Below, in pieces: positions 18,999 to 27,524 of a stretch of DNA of 64,000 nucleotides. Positions within the stretch are counted from its first letter, which is position 1; every line of letters begins with the position of its first letter. The translations under genes and the position numbers were made by a program. Below the pieces are notes generated by a model. The model was not told where the DNA came from. It saw nothing but the letters and a program-made list of their open reading frames with translations, and did not search any database. The DNA lies in contig CAWGTB010000015.1 of NCBI GenBank assembly GCA_963825405.1, positions 62,001 through 126,000 of the forward strand, in the 5' to 3' direction. This DNA is from JACPNO01 sp963825405. GTDB lineage: Bacteria > Acidobacteriota > Terriglobia > Bryobacterales > Bryobacteraceae.

Positions 18999-19105
18999 TT
19001 GAGTCCGGTTCGTCTGCCAATTCCGACACTCCGGCGATGAGCGTCCTTCTGATTGTAGCCTAAACTTCTCGCCTAAATCGCCAGCGCCACCAGGCCCGTA
19101 ACGAT
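18999..19105. repeat. Right copy of tRNA-anchored direct repeat (truncated tRNA-Leu)
   Basis: Bases 18999-19038 repeat, without mismatch, the tRNA-Leu segment from the anticodon to the 5' end. The 3' half of the tRNA is absent, so this copy cannot give a functional tRNA. The following bases (GAGCGTCCTTCTGATTGTAGCC) match the left copy with a few changes, and the repeat runs into the 3' end of the membrane-protein gene that stops at 19073. This is likely the original chromosomal context of the tRNA upstream region. Confidence 0.8.
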
Positions 19106-19703
19106 CAGCGCCCCGGCCCACACCTGGTCCAGATTCAGCCAGGCTTTGCGCAGCATCGCCAAGCCCACCTTCTGGTAAACCACCAGCGCAATCAGCGCCG
19201 TCAGGGTCAGATAGCCGAGCGAGTGGACCAGCGTCGCCTCCGCGCCGGTCACTGGATCCGTCATGCCGGCGCGTGTGCATATGATGGCCGCCCGCCGGCA
19301 TGCCCATCACCACCGGCAGCACCATCAGGCCCGCGCCGTGCGCCGACGCCATCAGGAAAGACCACAGCGTCAGCTCGCGGAACCCCACCTGCATTCCCAC
19401 CCATTTGAAATGGCGATGCTGCACCAGCCGGTACATGCCGAGCGAAACCAGCGCCGCCGCCACCACCCATTTCAAGGTTTCGAGCGGCAGCACGATGCGC
19501 ATCATGCTCGCCAGCGCCAGCACGACGCCGATCGCCGCCGCATGTCCCAGCGCGATGGGCGCAAGCGACCGCACCACCGCGCGCCAGCTTTTCTCCTGCA
19601 TGCCGAGCGCGACCGCGAACAGCCAGCCCATTCCCGGGTTGAGGCCGTGATACGCGCCCAGAAAGAAGAGCGCGGGCCAGCCCCAGTCCCCTGCGGCGCT
19701 CAT
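19073..19703 (-). CDS. Multi-pass membrane protein (HupE/UreJ-like), one frameshift
   Basis: About 209 residues with five or six hydrophobic helices (for example LFFLGAYHGLNPGMGWLFAV, IALGHAAAIGVVLALASMM and the C-terminal AGALIVTGLVALAI). An early AYHGLNPG motif and a loop with GGHHMHTR suggest metal contact, as in HupE/UreJ-type nickel or cobalt permeases, but the family match is tentative. One extra base near 19265 breaks the frame between MHTR and MTDPVTGAEATLVHSLG. The start overlaps the stop of the SBP56 gene as ATGA, so the two are coupled. The 3' end lies in the tRNA-anchored repeat. Confidence 0.6.
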
Positions 19704-21097
19704 GAGTAGCAGTAGGAATCGGAGGAGGCGTCGCCGCCTTCCAGGCGCACCTGGTGGCCGCGCAGCTCGCCGAAATCCACGAAAAAGTTGGGATCGATGT
19801 CCATGCCGCCTTCCGGACGGGCGTTCAATTTCACCATCCAGCTCTGGATTCCCTCGGGATAAAATTGCGCGTCCCAAGGCGAATAGAGCGAGTTGGTGAA
19901 GTAAATGCGCTTGCCGTCGCGGCTGACTTCCACCATTTGCGGCGCGCCGTTGAGCGGCGTCTTGGGCTGCTTGGGATGCGCGGCTTTGCGCACGATGCCG
20001 CCCAAATGCACGGAGCCGGTTTTCTTGGGATGCAGCGGATCGGAGACATCGTACTGCAGAAATTCGCCGGTGCCGAAGCAGGAGACGTAGAGAAAGCGGT
20101 CGTCGAGCGAAAGATTGATGTCGGTGACCAGCGGCGGCACGGCTTTGAAACCTTGCAGCAGCGGCGGCAGCGTTGCCGGATCGGCCGGCTCGGCGGGAAT
20201 TTCGATGACCTTGCGCACATCCCACTTGCCGCCGTCTTTGACGCCACAGCCAGATGGATGCCGACAGATCTTTCAGTGACACCACCACGCCCAGGAAGCC
20301 GTAGGGGCGCGTGGGATCGTGGGCCGGGCGCAGCTCGAGCGCCATTTGTTGTTCCGCGCCCAGGTCCAGTTCCTGCAGGTGGCGGCGCTTGCGGCAGATC
20401 CCAAACGTGCAGCTTGTGACCGTAGCCGCCCTTCAGCAGAATTTCCGGATTCACGCCCTTGTTCACCATGTTGGGCGTGCCCCACTCGCTGGTGATTACG
20501 GTGTCGAAGCCCAGGTGCCACCAGAAATCGTAGGCCAGTTGCTGCGGGCCGCGGTCCAGTTCCCACTTGCCCATGATGTCGAAGCTGTCCTGATCCATCA
20601 CGAAGATTCCGCCGGGACCGTCGCCGTCGGGCGCGCCGAGGGCGCTCGCGTAAATTCCCTCCGGCCCGCAATGAATCGTGTGCGGCGAGGCGTAGCCGGT
20701 GCGCGCCGCCAGCGTTTCCGGCTCAATCACTTTGACGATTTGCGGCTTGCGCGGATCGGGCTTGGTGTCGATGATATGAATGCGCGACGAATTGATGCCG
20801 GGAACGATCAGATAGCGCCGCTCGACATGCGGATGCGGCGCGTACGGGACACAGGCAAGCGCTGCACGCGTTCCATCCGAAATGGTGCAGCTCATCGCCG
20901 GCGTTGGGCATGTCGACCTGCCCCACGAGGTGGCCGTAGCCGGTCGACGAAGGGTCCAGATCCACCACGCCCAGCGCGTCAGGACGGCCATTGTCCTTGG
21001 CGTTGAGCATCGCCACATAGGCCAGCTTTTCGGCTGGCGCCTGCATGGCCATTTTCGGAGACGGATAGAACGTAGGATCAGGGCGCCACAACGCCAT
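19700..21097 (-). CDS. SBP56-family selenium-binding protein / methanethiol oxidase, frameshifted
   Basis: A homologue of the 56-kDa selenium-binding protein; bacterial members (MtoX) are copper enzymes that oxidise methanethiol. Joined frames give about 465 residues: MALWRPDPTFYPSPKMAMQAP start, CLCPVRAA-type region, HVERRYLIVPGINSSRIHII, TSEWGTPNMV, KLHVWDL, and a C-terminal block with LVTDINLSLDDRFLYVSCFG and the ending DSYCYS. About four or five one-base insertions occur (near 20230, 20260, 20395 and 20865). The His-rich metal-binding segments characteristic of the family are present (for example HTIHCGPEGIY). It is coupled to the membrane protein downstream. The start has GGAG a few bases upstream. 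Confidence 0.85.
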
Positions 21098-21248
21098 ACG
21101 AGTTCTCCTTCATACAAACACGCGAATTTAGTGGACCATTTCTATCAAAATAGCGGTAAACCGTCAAACCCTACCGGCCGGCTACTTGCCCGCGTCACAT
21201 TTGAACCACACCTCCGCGCGCTACAATAGCTGCTCGGGAGGCGCTCCG

Positions 21249-21680
21249 ATGGCGGACGTAGTACTGCGGCCCAGTTTGAAATTCGTTAAGGTTGGTTACC
21301 TAACCACGCTGGTCTTGATCGGCGCCGCCGTGTGGGTTCACTTCACCTATTTGCGTGATGAGCCGCCCTGGTTGCCGGCGGTGGCGGCGCTTCTGCTGCT
21401 TTGGCCCATCAATCGCCACGCCCGCCGCCAGGCCGTCAAAGTCACCATTGAGGGCGAAAAGCTCAATTACCAGTCGGGGTGGTTTTCAAAAACCACGCGC
21501 ATTATTCAATTATCGAAGGTGCAAGACGTGCGCGTGAACCAGACTATGGTGCAACGAATTTTCGGAGTGGGCGATGTGGCTATCGAGACCGCAGGCGAAG
21601 CCAGCCGGCTCACCGTGCCGAATCTCGATCAGCCGCAGGCAGTGGCCAATCAGATTCTAGACGGATTTCACAAAACATGA
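21249..21680 (+). CDS. Membrane-anchored bacterial PH-domain protein
   Basis: A 143-residue protein with two hydrophobic helices at about 17-35 and 43-55, followed by a bacterial PH (DUF304/YdbT-like) domain: VKVTIEGEKLNYQSGWFSKTTRIIQLSKVQDVRVNQTMVQRIFGVGDVAIETAG is the typical pattern, in which a strand carrying V-Q-D-V-R is followed by GVGDV. GGGAGG precedes the ATG at a normal distance. Function of this family is not known; such proteins are thought to act at the membrane in stress or export. It is convergent with the DUF1501 gene, with 10 bases between the stops. Confidence 0.8.
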   Translation: MADVVLRPSLKFVKVGYLTTLVLIGAAVWVHFTYLRDEPPWLPAVAALLLLWPINRHARRQAVKVTIEGEKLNYQSGWFSKTTRIIQLSKVQDVRVNQTMVQRIFGVGDVAIETAGEASRLTVPNLDQPQAVANQILDGFHKT

Positions 21681-21690
21681 TCGCGCGCCA

Positions 21691-23079
21691 TCAGGCGATC
21701 AGGTCTTGAATCACATTGCCGCCCACGTCGGTGAGGCGGAAATCACGCCCGCTGTAGCGGAACGTCAGCTTGGTGTGATCCATTCCCAGTTGGTGAAGGA
21801 TCGTCGCGTGCAGATCATTCACGTGGACCGGTTTTTCGACGGCAGCGAAACCGAGATCGTCGGTCGCGCCATAAGCCAGGCCGCGTTTGAATCCACCGCC
21901 TGCCACCAACGTAGTGAAGCCCAGATTGTTGTGATTGCGGCCGTATTCGAGGGTGCCGCTGATTTCCTTGGTGGGCGTGCGGCCGAATTCGCCGCCGACG
22001 ATCACGATGGTGTCATCCAGCATGCCGGTCGATTTCAAATCTTCCAGCAGCGCCGCAATCGGCTGATCGGAGAGCAGCGCCAGTTTGCGATGGTCGAAAA
22101 TATCGGAGTGGCTGTCCCACGGATTGCGATTGCCGAAGTAGATCTGCACCATGCGCACGCCACTCTGTAGCAGGCGCCGGGCCATCAGACAGCCGTGCGC
22201 GAAATGCCCGTTGCCGTAGCGGTCGCGCGTGGCCTGGCTCTCGCGGCGGATATCGAAAACTTCCCGCGCTTCGGTCTGCATGCGAAAAGCCATTTCCATG
22301 GACTGGATGCTGGCCTCGAGCTGCGGCTCACCCTCGGATTGCATTTGCAGGCGATTCAGGCTGGCCAGGAGATTCAATTGACTGCGCTGCTCACTGGGGC
22401 TGCGGCGCGCGCCCTGCACATACTGAATGAGCTTGGCAGGATCGAGCTCATCCATATTGCGCACATGCGTGCCTTGATAAATTCCCGGCAAATAAGCGCT
22501 GGTCCATAACTGCGCGCCCATCACCGGGACGCCGGGGCAGAGCACCACAAATCCGGGAAGGTTCTGATTTTCCGTGCCCAGTCCGTACGTGATCCAGGAA
22601 CCCATGCCGGGATGCCCAGGCACCAGATGCCCGGTGCTCATGCGCATCAGGCCGATTTCGTGACCGGGATTATCGGTGTGCATGGAGCGGATCACGCAGC
22701 AATCGTCGATGTGTTCCGCAACTTTGGGAAACAGCTCGCTCACTTCGATGCCGCTTTGCCCGTATTTGCGGAAGGTGAACGGTGTGCCCATGAGTGGGCC
22801 TAGCCCGGCGGCGGCTTTGAAGGCCTCCGGTGCCATCTCGCCATCGTGCTTGGTCAGCTCAGGCTTGGGATCGAAGGTGTCGATATGCGAAGGCGCCCCG
22901 TTCAGGAAAAGAAACACAACGCGTTTGGCCCGCGCGGGAAAGTGCGGCTCTTTCGGCGCCAGCATGCCGGCGGCTTGGGCGTTGTCGCCCAGCAGGTGCG
23001 CGAGCGAAAGCATGCCGAAGCCGCTTCCCATATGGCGCAATGCATCGCGACGGGTAAAAGCAGTCACCATACTCATCAT
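21691..23079 (-). CDS. DUF1501 secreted sulfatase-like protein
   Basis: A 462-residue DUF1501 protein with a Tat signal (FTRRDALRHMGSGFGMLSLAHLL). Family blocks include FLFLNGAPSHIDTFDPKPEL, MHTDNPGHEIGLMRMSTG, the NRNPWDSHSDIF block and GGEFGRTP, which recall the alkaline phosphatase/sulfatase fold. I chose the start at 23079 because its ATG overlaps the stop of the upstream PSCyt1 gene (ATGA); the frame is open to 23133 but that would overlap the upstream gene by 58 bases. DUF1501 and PSCyt1/DUF1553 genes occur as pairs in Planctomycetes, Verrucomicrobia and Solibacter and are thought to act in periplasmic polysaccharide use. Confidence 0.85.
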   Translation of the reverse strand: MMSMVTAFTRRDALRHMGSGFGMLSLAHLLGDNAQAAGMLAPKEPHFPARAKRVVFLFLNGAPSHIDTFDPKPELTKHDGEMAPEAFKAAAGLGPLMGTPFTFRKYGQSGIEVSELFPKVAEHIDDCCVIRSMHTDNPGHEIGLMRMSTGHLVPGHPGMGSWITYGLGTENQNLPGFVVLCPGVPVMGAQLWTSAYLPGIYQGTHVRNMDELDPAKLIQYVQGARRSPSEQRSQLNLLASLNRLQMQSEGEPQLEASIQSMEMAFRMQTEAREVFDIRRESQATRDRYGNGHFAHGCLMARRLLQSGVRMVQIYFGNRNPWDSHSDIFDHRKLALLSDQPIAALLEDLKSTGMLDDTIVIVGGEFGRTPTKEISGTLEYGRNHNNLGFTTLVAGGGFKRGLAYGATDDLGFAAVEKPVHVNDLHATILHQLGMDHTKLTFRYSGRDFRLTDVGGNVIQDLIA

Positions 23080-25793
23080 TTCACAAACAGGAACTCGTTG
23101 GAGCTCAACAGCACCTGCGCGTATTCGGGCCACGCGCCGGGCTTGCTTTGCAGAAATTCCTGGCCCATTTGCAGCTCTTTCGGCAGCGGCTCGCGGCCGA
23201 ACAGGATTTCATAAGCCTTATGGATTCGCGCCGCATCGCCCGGCTCAGGCGCCAGACGCGCGGCGAACGCCTCGGCCTGCTTGATGACGAAATCGCTGTT
23301 CAAAAAGAATAGACGCTGCAGCGGCGTGGACGTCCCAAAGCGTTGCTCCGCACTGGCTGCCGGGTTGGGAAAGTCGAATAGCGTCATGGTAGCGTCGGTG
23401 CGGCGCCGGCTCACAAAACCGTAGACCGTGCGCCGGCTGGCATTGTCGCTGATCCATTCGGTCGGCTGGAAATATTTATCGGCTTCGCCTTCCGGCCCGG
23501 TGCGGGTAGCGAAGTTTTCCGTCAGCCATGCAGGCGGCCCGCCGACGTGCAGATCGAGTTTTCCCGAAGCCGATAACATGGCATCGCGCAGCGCCTCGGC
23601 GTCCAGACGGCGCAGGTTTGACTGCCACAAGTAACGGTTGCCGGAGTCGATGGCGTAGTCTTTGGCCGAGTGCTCGTTGGACAGCGCGTAGGTGGCCGAG
23701 AGCATGATCTCGCGATGCAGCGCCTTGATCGACCATTTATTTTCGACAAACCGCGCTGCCAGATAATCCAACAGTTCCGGGTGCGTGGGACGATCGCCCA
23801 GCTGGCCAAAATTACTGGTGCTGCGAACCAGCCCTGCGCCGAAATGATAATCCCAAATGCGATTGACCATCACCCGCGCCGTGAGCGGGTTAGTCGGGCT
23901 GGCAATCGCTTCGGCCAGTTCCAGGCGTCCACTGCCTTTCTGGAATGCGGGCGGCTCACCGTCGTAGAGCACGGACAAAAAACGTCGCGGCGCTTCTTCG
24001 CCGGGATTCCCAGGATTGCCGCCAATTGCGACATGCAAATTCGCAGGCTTGGCCGCATCCTTGATGACCTGCAGAAAGGGATACTTGGGCGGCAGGCTGT
24101 TCTTGAGCGCCTGGATTTCCGCCATCAAGCCTTCGACGTACGCTTTCCGGTCGCCATCGAGAAAGCGAATCACTTTGAGTTCGATGCCAGGCGTCTGGTA
24201 GACCTCGCCGTTGAACAGCACGCCGATCATGGGCTGATACGGCAGGTCGGGGCGCGGATTCGCGAAGTAGAGATCTTTCCAGAGCAGCAGCTTGCCGGTC
24301 TCCATGCGCTCTTTGGTCGCGTCGGAGTCTTTCTTCTCGCGGACCACGGCTGTCACCAGCGCCTGGAACTCGTCGGCCAGCTTTTGGAATTGCTGGTCGC
24401 TACCGCCGCGCTTCATCAGATCGTCCCAGGCGTCGAGATAGCGGTGTTCCTTGGGGAACGTCTTCAAATAGGCGGCCCAGCGCTCGATGGTTTCCTGATC
24501 CAGCTTCGTCTGGCGGGCGACCTCCGCGGCCGGCCGGGAAAGCGGCGGCATCACCTGGCGCGCGGCCATCAGGTAACGGGAAGCCTGGGTCGCCAGAATG
24601 TCCTGAGCTTGCGCATTCTCGCGTTTCAGGAACTCTTTCAGATCTTTGTCCAGCGCGTCCAGCTTTTTCTTTCGGGTCTGGTAGGCCTTGACGTCGTCCT
24701 CCGGAGCCAACGGATATTCGTAAAGCTCGCTGCTGGAGAAAATGCCCTGCAGCGCGTAGTAATCCTTGGTCGGGATGGGATCGTACTTGTGATCGTGACA
24801 CTGCGCACAGGCCACGGTAAGCGCCAGAAATCCGCGTGTGGTCGCGTCGACGCGCTCGTCGGCGAATTCTGGACTCAACCCGTAGAAGCCCAGCCCGGGA
24901 ATCAATTTGCTGCGGTCGCCATCGAGCTGGTCGCCGGCAATTTGCGCTTTGACGAACAGGTCGTAAGGCATGTCGTCGTTGAACGCGTTGATGACCCAGT
25001 CGCGATAGCGGTAAGCGTTGACGTAGGGTTCGTCTTTGGTTGAATTCAGATGGTCGTCGGAATAGCGCGCGACATCTAGCCAGAAACGGCCCCAGCGCTC
25101 TCCGTAATGCGGCGATGCAAGCAGGTGATCGACGACCTTGGCAAATGCATCCGGCGACGAATCGGCGACGAAAGCCTCCACTTCTCGCGGCGATGGCGGC
25201 AAGCCGATGAGATCGAAATAAGCGCGGCGGATCAGCACCCGGCGGCTGGCGGGCCCGACCGGCTCGAGGCCTTTGGATTCGAGGGTGGCAAGGATAAAGC
25301 GATCGATATCGTTCTTGGGCCATGCCGCATTCCTGGTGGCCGGCACAGCAGGTTTGTGCACGGGCTGGAAGCTCCAGAACGCACGCTGCTCGGGAGTGAT
25401 GCGGTAAGGGCCTTTGCCGGTCTGCGGACGCGCCTCAGGCCAGACGGCGCCGCCGCGCACCCACTCGCTGAGATCGTGAATCTGATCGCCGCTGAGCTTG
25501 CCGGAGGGCGGCATCTTCACGCGGTCGTGCGTCTGGTTGACGGCTTGTATCAGCAGGCTATGGTCAGGATCGCCGGGAACGACCGCGGGGCCCGTGTTGC
25601 CGCCCTTGAGCATGCCATCGCTTGAATCGAGCTGGAGACCGCCCAGGCGCGATGTGGTGTGGCATGGGTAGCAGTTTTTCGCCAGAACCGGACGAACGCG
25701 TGTCTCGAAGAATTCGTTGGAATCGGCAGCGCTGGCGGAGCACAGCAGCAGGGAGAGGGTGAAGCAACCTATCCCTATCCGTCCCAGGCTCAC
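23076..25793 (-). CDS. PSCyt1 / DUF1549 / DUF1553 c-type cytochrome protein
   Basis: A 905-residue secreted protein. After a signal peptide (MSLGRIGIGCFTLSLLLCSASA) comes a planctomycete cytochrome c domain with one haem motif C41-YP-C44-H45 and MPPSGKL as the distal Met region. DUF1549 follows (WPKNDIDRFILATLESKGLEP, RWGRFWLDVARYSD, a CAQCHDHKYDPI second CxxCH at about residue 340), and DUF1553 at the end (NPLTARVMVNRIWDYHFGAGLV to SSNEFLFVK). It is presumed to take part in oxidative breakdown of complex carbon in the periplasm with its DUF1501 partner, to which it is coupled by ATGA. Confidence 0.88.
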   Translation of the reverse strand: MSLGRIGIGCFTLSLLLCSASAADSNEFFETRVRPVLAKNCYPCHTTSRLGGLQLDSSDGMLKGGNTGPAVVPGDPDHSLLIQAVNQTHDRVKMPPSGKLSGDQIHDLSEWVRGGAVWPEARPQTGKGPYRITPEQRAFWSFQPVHKPAVPATRNAAWPKNDIDRFILATLESKGLEPVGPASRRVLIRRAYFDLIGLPPSPREVEAFVADSSPDAFAKVVDHLLASPHYGERWGRFWLDVARYSDDHLNSTKDEPYVNAYRYRDWVINAFNDDMPYDLFVKAQIAGDQLDGDRSKLIPGLGFYGLSPEFADERVDATTRGFLALTVACAQCHDHKYDPIPTKDYYALQGIFSSSELYEYPLAPEDDVKAYQTRKKKLDALDKDLKEFLKRENAQAQDILATQASRYLMAARQVMPPLSRPAAEVARQTKLDQETIERWAAYLKTFPKEHRYLDAWDDLMKRGGSDQQFQKLADEFQALVTAVVREKKDSDATKERMETGKLLLWKDLYFANPRPDLPYQPMIGVLFNGEVYQTPGIELKVIRFLDGDRKAYVEGLMAEIQALKNSLPPKYPFLQVIKDAAKPANLHVAIGGNPGNPGEEAPRRFLSVLYDGEPPAFQKGSGRLELAEAIASPTNPLTARVMVNRIWDYHFGAGLVRSTSNFGQLGDRPTHPELLDYLAARFVENKWSIKALHREIMLSATYALSNEHSAKDYAIDSGNRYLWQSNLRRLDAEALRDAMLSASGKLDLHVGGPPAWLTENFATRTGPEGEADKYFQPTEWISDNASRRTVYGFVSRRRTDATMTLFDFPNPAASAEQRFGTSTPLQRLFFLNSDFVIKQAEAFAARLAPEPGDAARIHKAYEILFGREPLPKELQMGQEFLQSKPGAWPEYAQVLLSSNEFLFVK

Positions 25794-25820
25794 GTAGATA
25801 AGAGTACCGCAATCAGCGGT

Positions 25821-26780
25821 CTACGTGAAAACGTTGCGCCAAACTGTGACCACCAGCGCGTGGGCCACCATGGACGCCTGAATATTGCCGCTTTGCATGC
25901 GCGCCCGGCCGTAGAACGCCCCGGCCACTGCCGCCACCAGCGCCAGCTTCCAGTTCGGAAAGCCACGATACGGCAAGTGACAGAGTCCAAACAAAATAGA
26001 CGCCGCAGCCAGCGCGATATGCGGGTTTCCGGTCCACTTCTCGAACCACGTCTGGAGCAAGCCGCGGAAGACAAATTCTTCCGACAGCGCCACCACCCAG
26101 AGCGTTCCAAAGAAAACGCCAAAGACTTTCCAGATCGAAATAGCACCCGGCGCGACATGTATAAGTCCCAGCACATAGGCGAGTGGAAATCCGATGGGCA
26201 GGAAATACAGGAAATGGCGCGCGCCAATCGCCCAATCTTTATTGGCGGGAAGGAAGCCGTAGCCCGCCGGTTCCACTTTGCCGATGGCGATCAGCGCGAA
26301 GGCGCAGGTGCGAATCCACATCAGGTGCCCCAGAATATCGATGCGCTGCGGAATCGGTGTTGTATAAATCGATTCGAACAGGCGGGCCAGCAGCGGCGCT
26401 GCTGCGAAACACAGAAACGCAATGTCGACCACCGGCGAACGGGGCAGCAGCACGTACCAGAAGCAAGCCACGAGCGCCAGCGTTGTTACGACGCCGAACC
26501 CGACCCAGCGAAACTGGTGGGTCGCGACGCTATAGATCAGGTACGGAGCGACCGCGCTCACCGCCGCACCGGCCGCCAGTTTCACGTTGGAGTAGCGGAG
26601 GCGCAAGCGCTTTTGCACCGGCTCCATTCCGGGAACCAGGTAGAAGACGTACTCAAACAGAAACGCGAGGATGATAGGCGCGGCCGTCGCTACAGCCACA
26701 TTTTTCTGGCCGGCGTAAATCAATCCGGCCGCAGCCAGGCCAATCCAGCCAATCCACAGCGCGGCGAAGAAACCGCTCAC
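25821..26780 (-). CDS. CPBP-family intramembrane metalloprotease
   Basis: A 319-residue membrane protein with about nine hydrophobic helices. The CPBP (Abi/CAAX-like) motifs are present: EE-x3-R at 234-239 (SEEFVFRGLL), an H in FGLCHL at 268, and a final SMVAHALV helix. Members cleave prenylated or other membrane proteins, or bacteriocins, but most bacterial ones have no known substrate. The start overlaps the stop of the DUF1080 gene as ATGA, and the gene lies 27 bases upstream of the PSCyt1 gene, so DUF1080, CPBP, PSCyt1 and DUF1501 probably form one operon. Confidence 0.85.
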   Translation of the reverse strand: MSGFFAALWIGWIGLAAAGLIYAGQKNVAVATAAPIILAFLFEYVFYLVPGMEPVQKRLRLRYSNVKLAAGAAVSAVAPYLIYSVATHQFRWVGFGVVTTLALVACFWYVLLPRSPVVDIAFLCFAAAPLLARLFESIYTTPIPQRIDILGHLMWIRTCAFALIAIGKVEPAGYGFLPANKDWAIGARHFLYFLPIGFPLAYVLGLIHVAPGAISIWKVFGVFFGTLWVVALSEEFVFRGLLQTWFEKWTGNPHIALAAASILFGLCHLPYRGFPNWKLALVAAVAGAFYGRARMQSGNIQASMVAHALVVTVWRNVFT

Positions 26781-27418
26781 GGAAGAGTCTGGACGCGGAT
26801 ATCGCGAAACCAGACGCGGGCGGGACCGTGTCCCAGGAATCCGATGCGGCCGGTGGTGCGCGCGAGGCCAGGATGCTTCTTTAGCACGGCCGGATCGGTG
26901 ATCGAATCCAGATTGGCGTCCGTGATGGTGGTGCCATTGAGCTTCACGGTGATTTGCCGGCCGTTGGCTGTGATCTCCTCATAATTCCACTGGCCGGTCG
27001 GTTTCAAAAAGCCGGTCTTGGCGGGAACGACGTCGTAGATCGAGCCGTGATACTGAGCGGGCCGGAGTTTCCCTTTGTACATGGGCGCATCGTGGTCGAG
27101 AATTTGTATCTCCATGCCGGAATACGCCGTGTCGCCGGCGAGCGGCGCGCGGATACCTATGCCATTATTCGAGCCCTCCTCCAGCTTGAATTCAAACCGG
27201 AAGACAAAGTTGGCATATTCCTTTTCGGTGAAAAGATTGCCGCCGCCGTCAGAGGGGCAGTAGAGCACGCCGTCCTCCACCAGATAGCCGGGGCCATGTT
27301 GGCCGACGATCTGCCAGCCGGTGAGATCTTTGCCGTTGAACAGCGAGACGAAGCCTTTTTCCGGAGGAGCGGCAACAGCCGCAGCGGCAACGAGAATTAC
27401 GGAAGCAATACGCAGCAT
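26777..27418 (-). CDS. DUF1080 secreted glycoside-binding/hydrolase protein (3-keto-disaccharide hydrolase-like)
   Basis: A 213-residue protein with signal peptide MLRIASVILVAAAAVAA and a DUF1080 beta-sandwich: GFVSLFNGKDLTGWQ is the family start motif; NGIGIRAPLAGD, GMEIQILDHDAP, HGSIYDVV and GRIGFLGHG follow in order. DUF1080 members hydrolyse 3-keto-glycosides or bind glycans in the periplasm. It is the first gene of the CPBP-PSCyt1-DUF1501 run, just downstream of an R1 repeat. The companion Gfo/Idh/MocA oxidoreductase lies directly upstream, a common pairing in 3-keto sugar pathways. Confidence 0.85.
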   Translation of the reverse strand: MLRIASVILVAAAAVAAPPEKGFVSLFNGKDLTGWQIVGQHGPGYLVEDGVLYCPSDGGGNLFTEKEYANFVFRFEFKLEEGSNNGIGIRAPLAGDTAYSGMEIQILDHDAPMYKGKLRPAQYHGSIYDVVPAKTGFLKPTGQWNYEEITANGRQITVKLNGTTITDANLDSITDPAVLKKHPGLARTTGRIGFLGHGPARVWFRDIRVQTLP

Positions 27419-27440
27419 GATTCGACAGTGTACCGCAAAG

Positions 27441-27515
27441 ATTTCTCGCAGAGACGCAGAGGACGCAGAGAAAACCTTAAGTTTCTTAGTAGTTCTCTGC
27501 GTCTCTGCGAGAAAT
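27441..27515. repeat. R1 dispersed palindromic repeat, copy A
   Basis: Two 21-base arms (ATTTCTCGCAGAGACGCAGA... and its reverse complement ending GCGAGAAAT) flank about 33 bases with an AAAACCTTAAG core. The arms can form a long hairpin. It lies between the Gfo/Idh/MocA stop and the DUF1080 start. Copies B, C and D are at 46588, 50559 and 60014. Confidence 0.9.
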
Positions 27516-27524
27516 CGGTTACCC

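Larger units (their letters stand above)
17716..19038. mobile_element. Small tRNA-Leu-anchored genomic island (about 1.3 kb, no integrase)
   Basis: The segment is bounded by the intact tRNA-Leu and by a truncated second copy of its 5' half, the arrangement left by tyrosine-recombinase integration with crossover in the anticodon loop. Inside are three short genes of lower G+C than the flanks (17872, 18155, 18623), none recognisable as housekeeping. No integrase, excisionase or transposase gene is present, so it is a remnant, a satellite moved in trans, or a tandem duplication that later gained an insert. The flank similarity beyond the tRNA slightly favours recombination between related chromosomes. 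Confidence 0.6.

Noticed and set aside
17640..19105. Insertion sequence at the tRNA-Leu locus
   Set aside because: No transposase, no terminal inverted repeats and no short target duplication; the long tRNA-derived repeat points to integrase-type or homologous recombination.
23670..25043. Long open frame (457 codons) on the plus strand
   Set aside because: It is antisense to the PSCyt1/DUF1553 gene, has no recognisable motif and a composition rich in Arg, His and Gln typical of GC-rich shadow frames.
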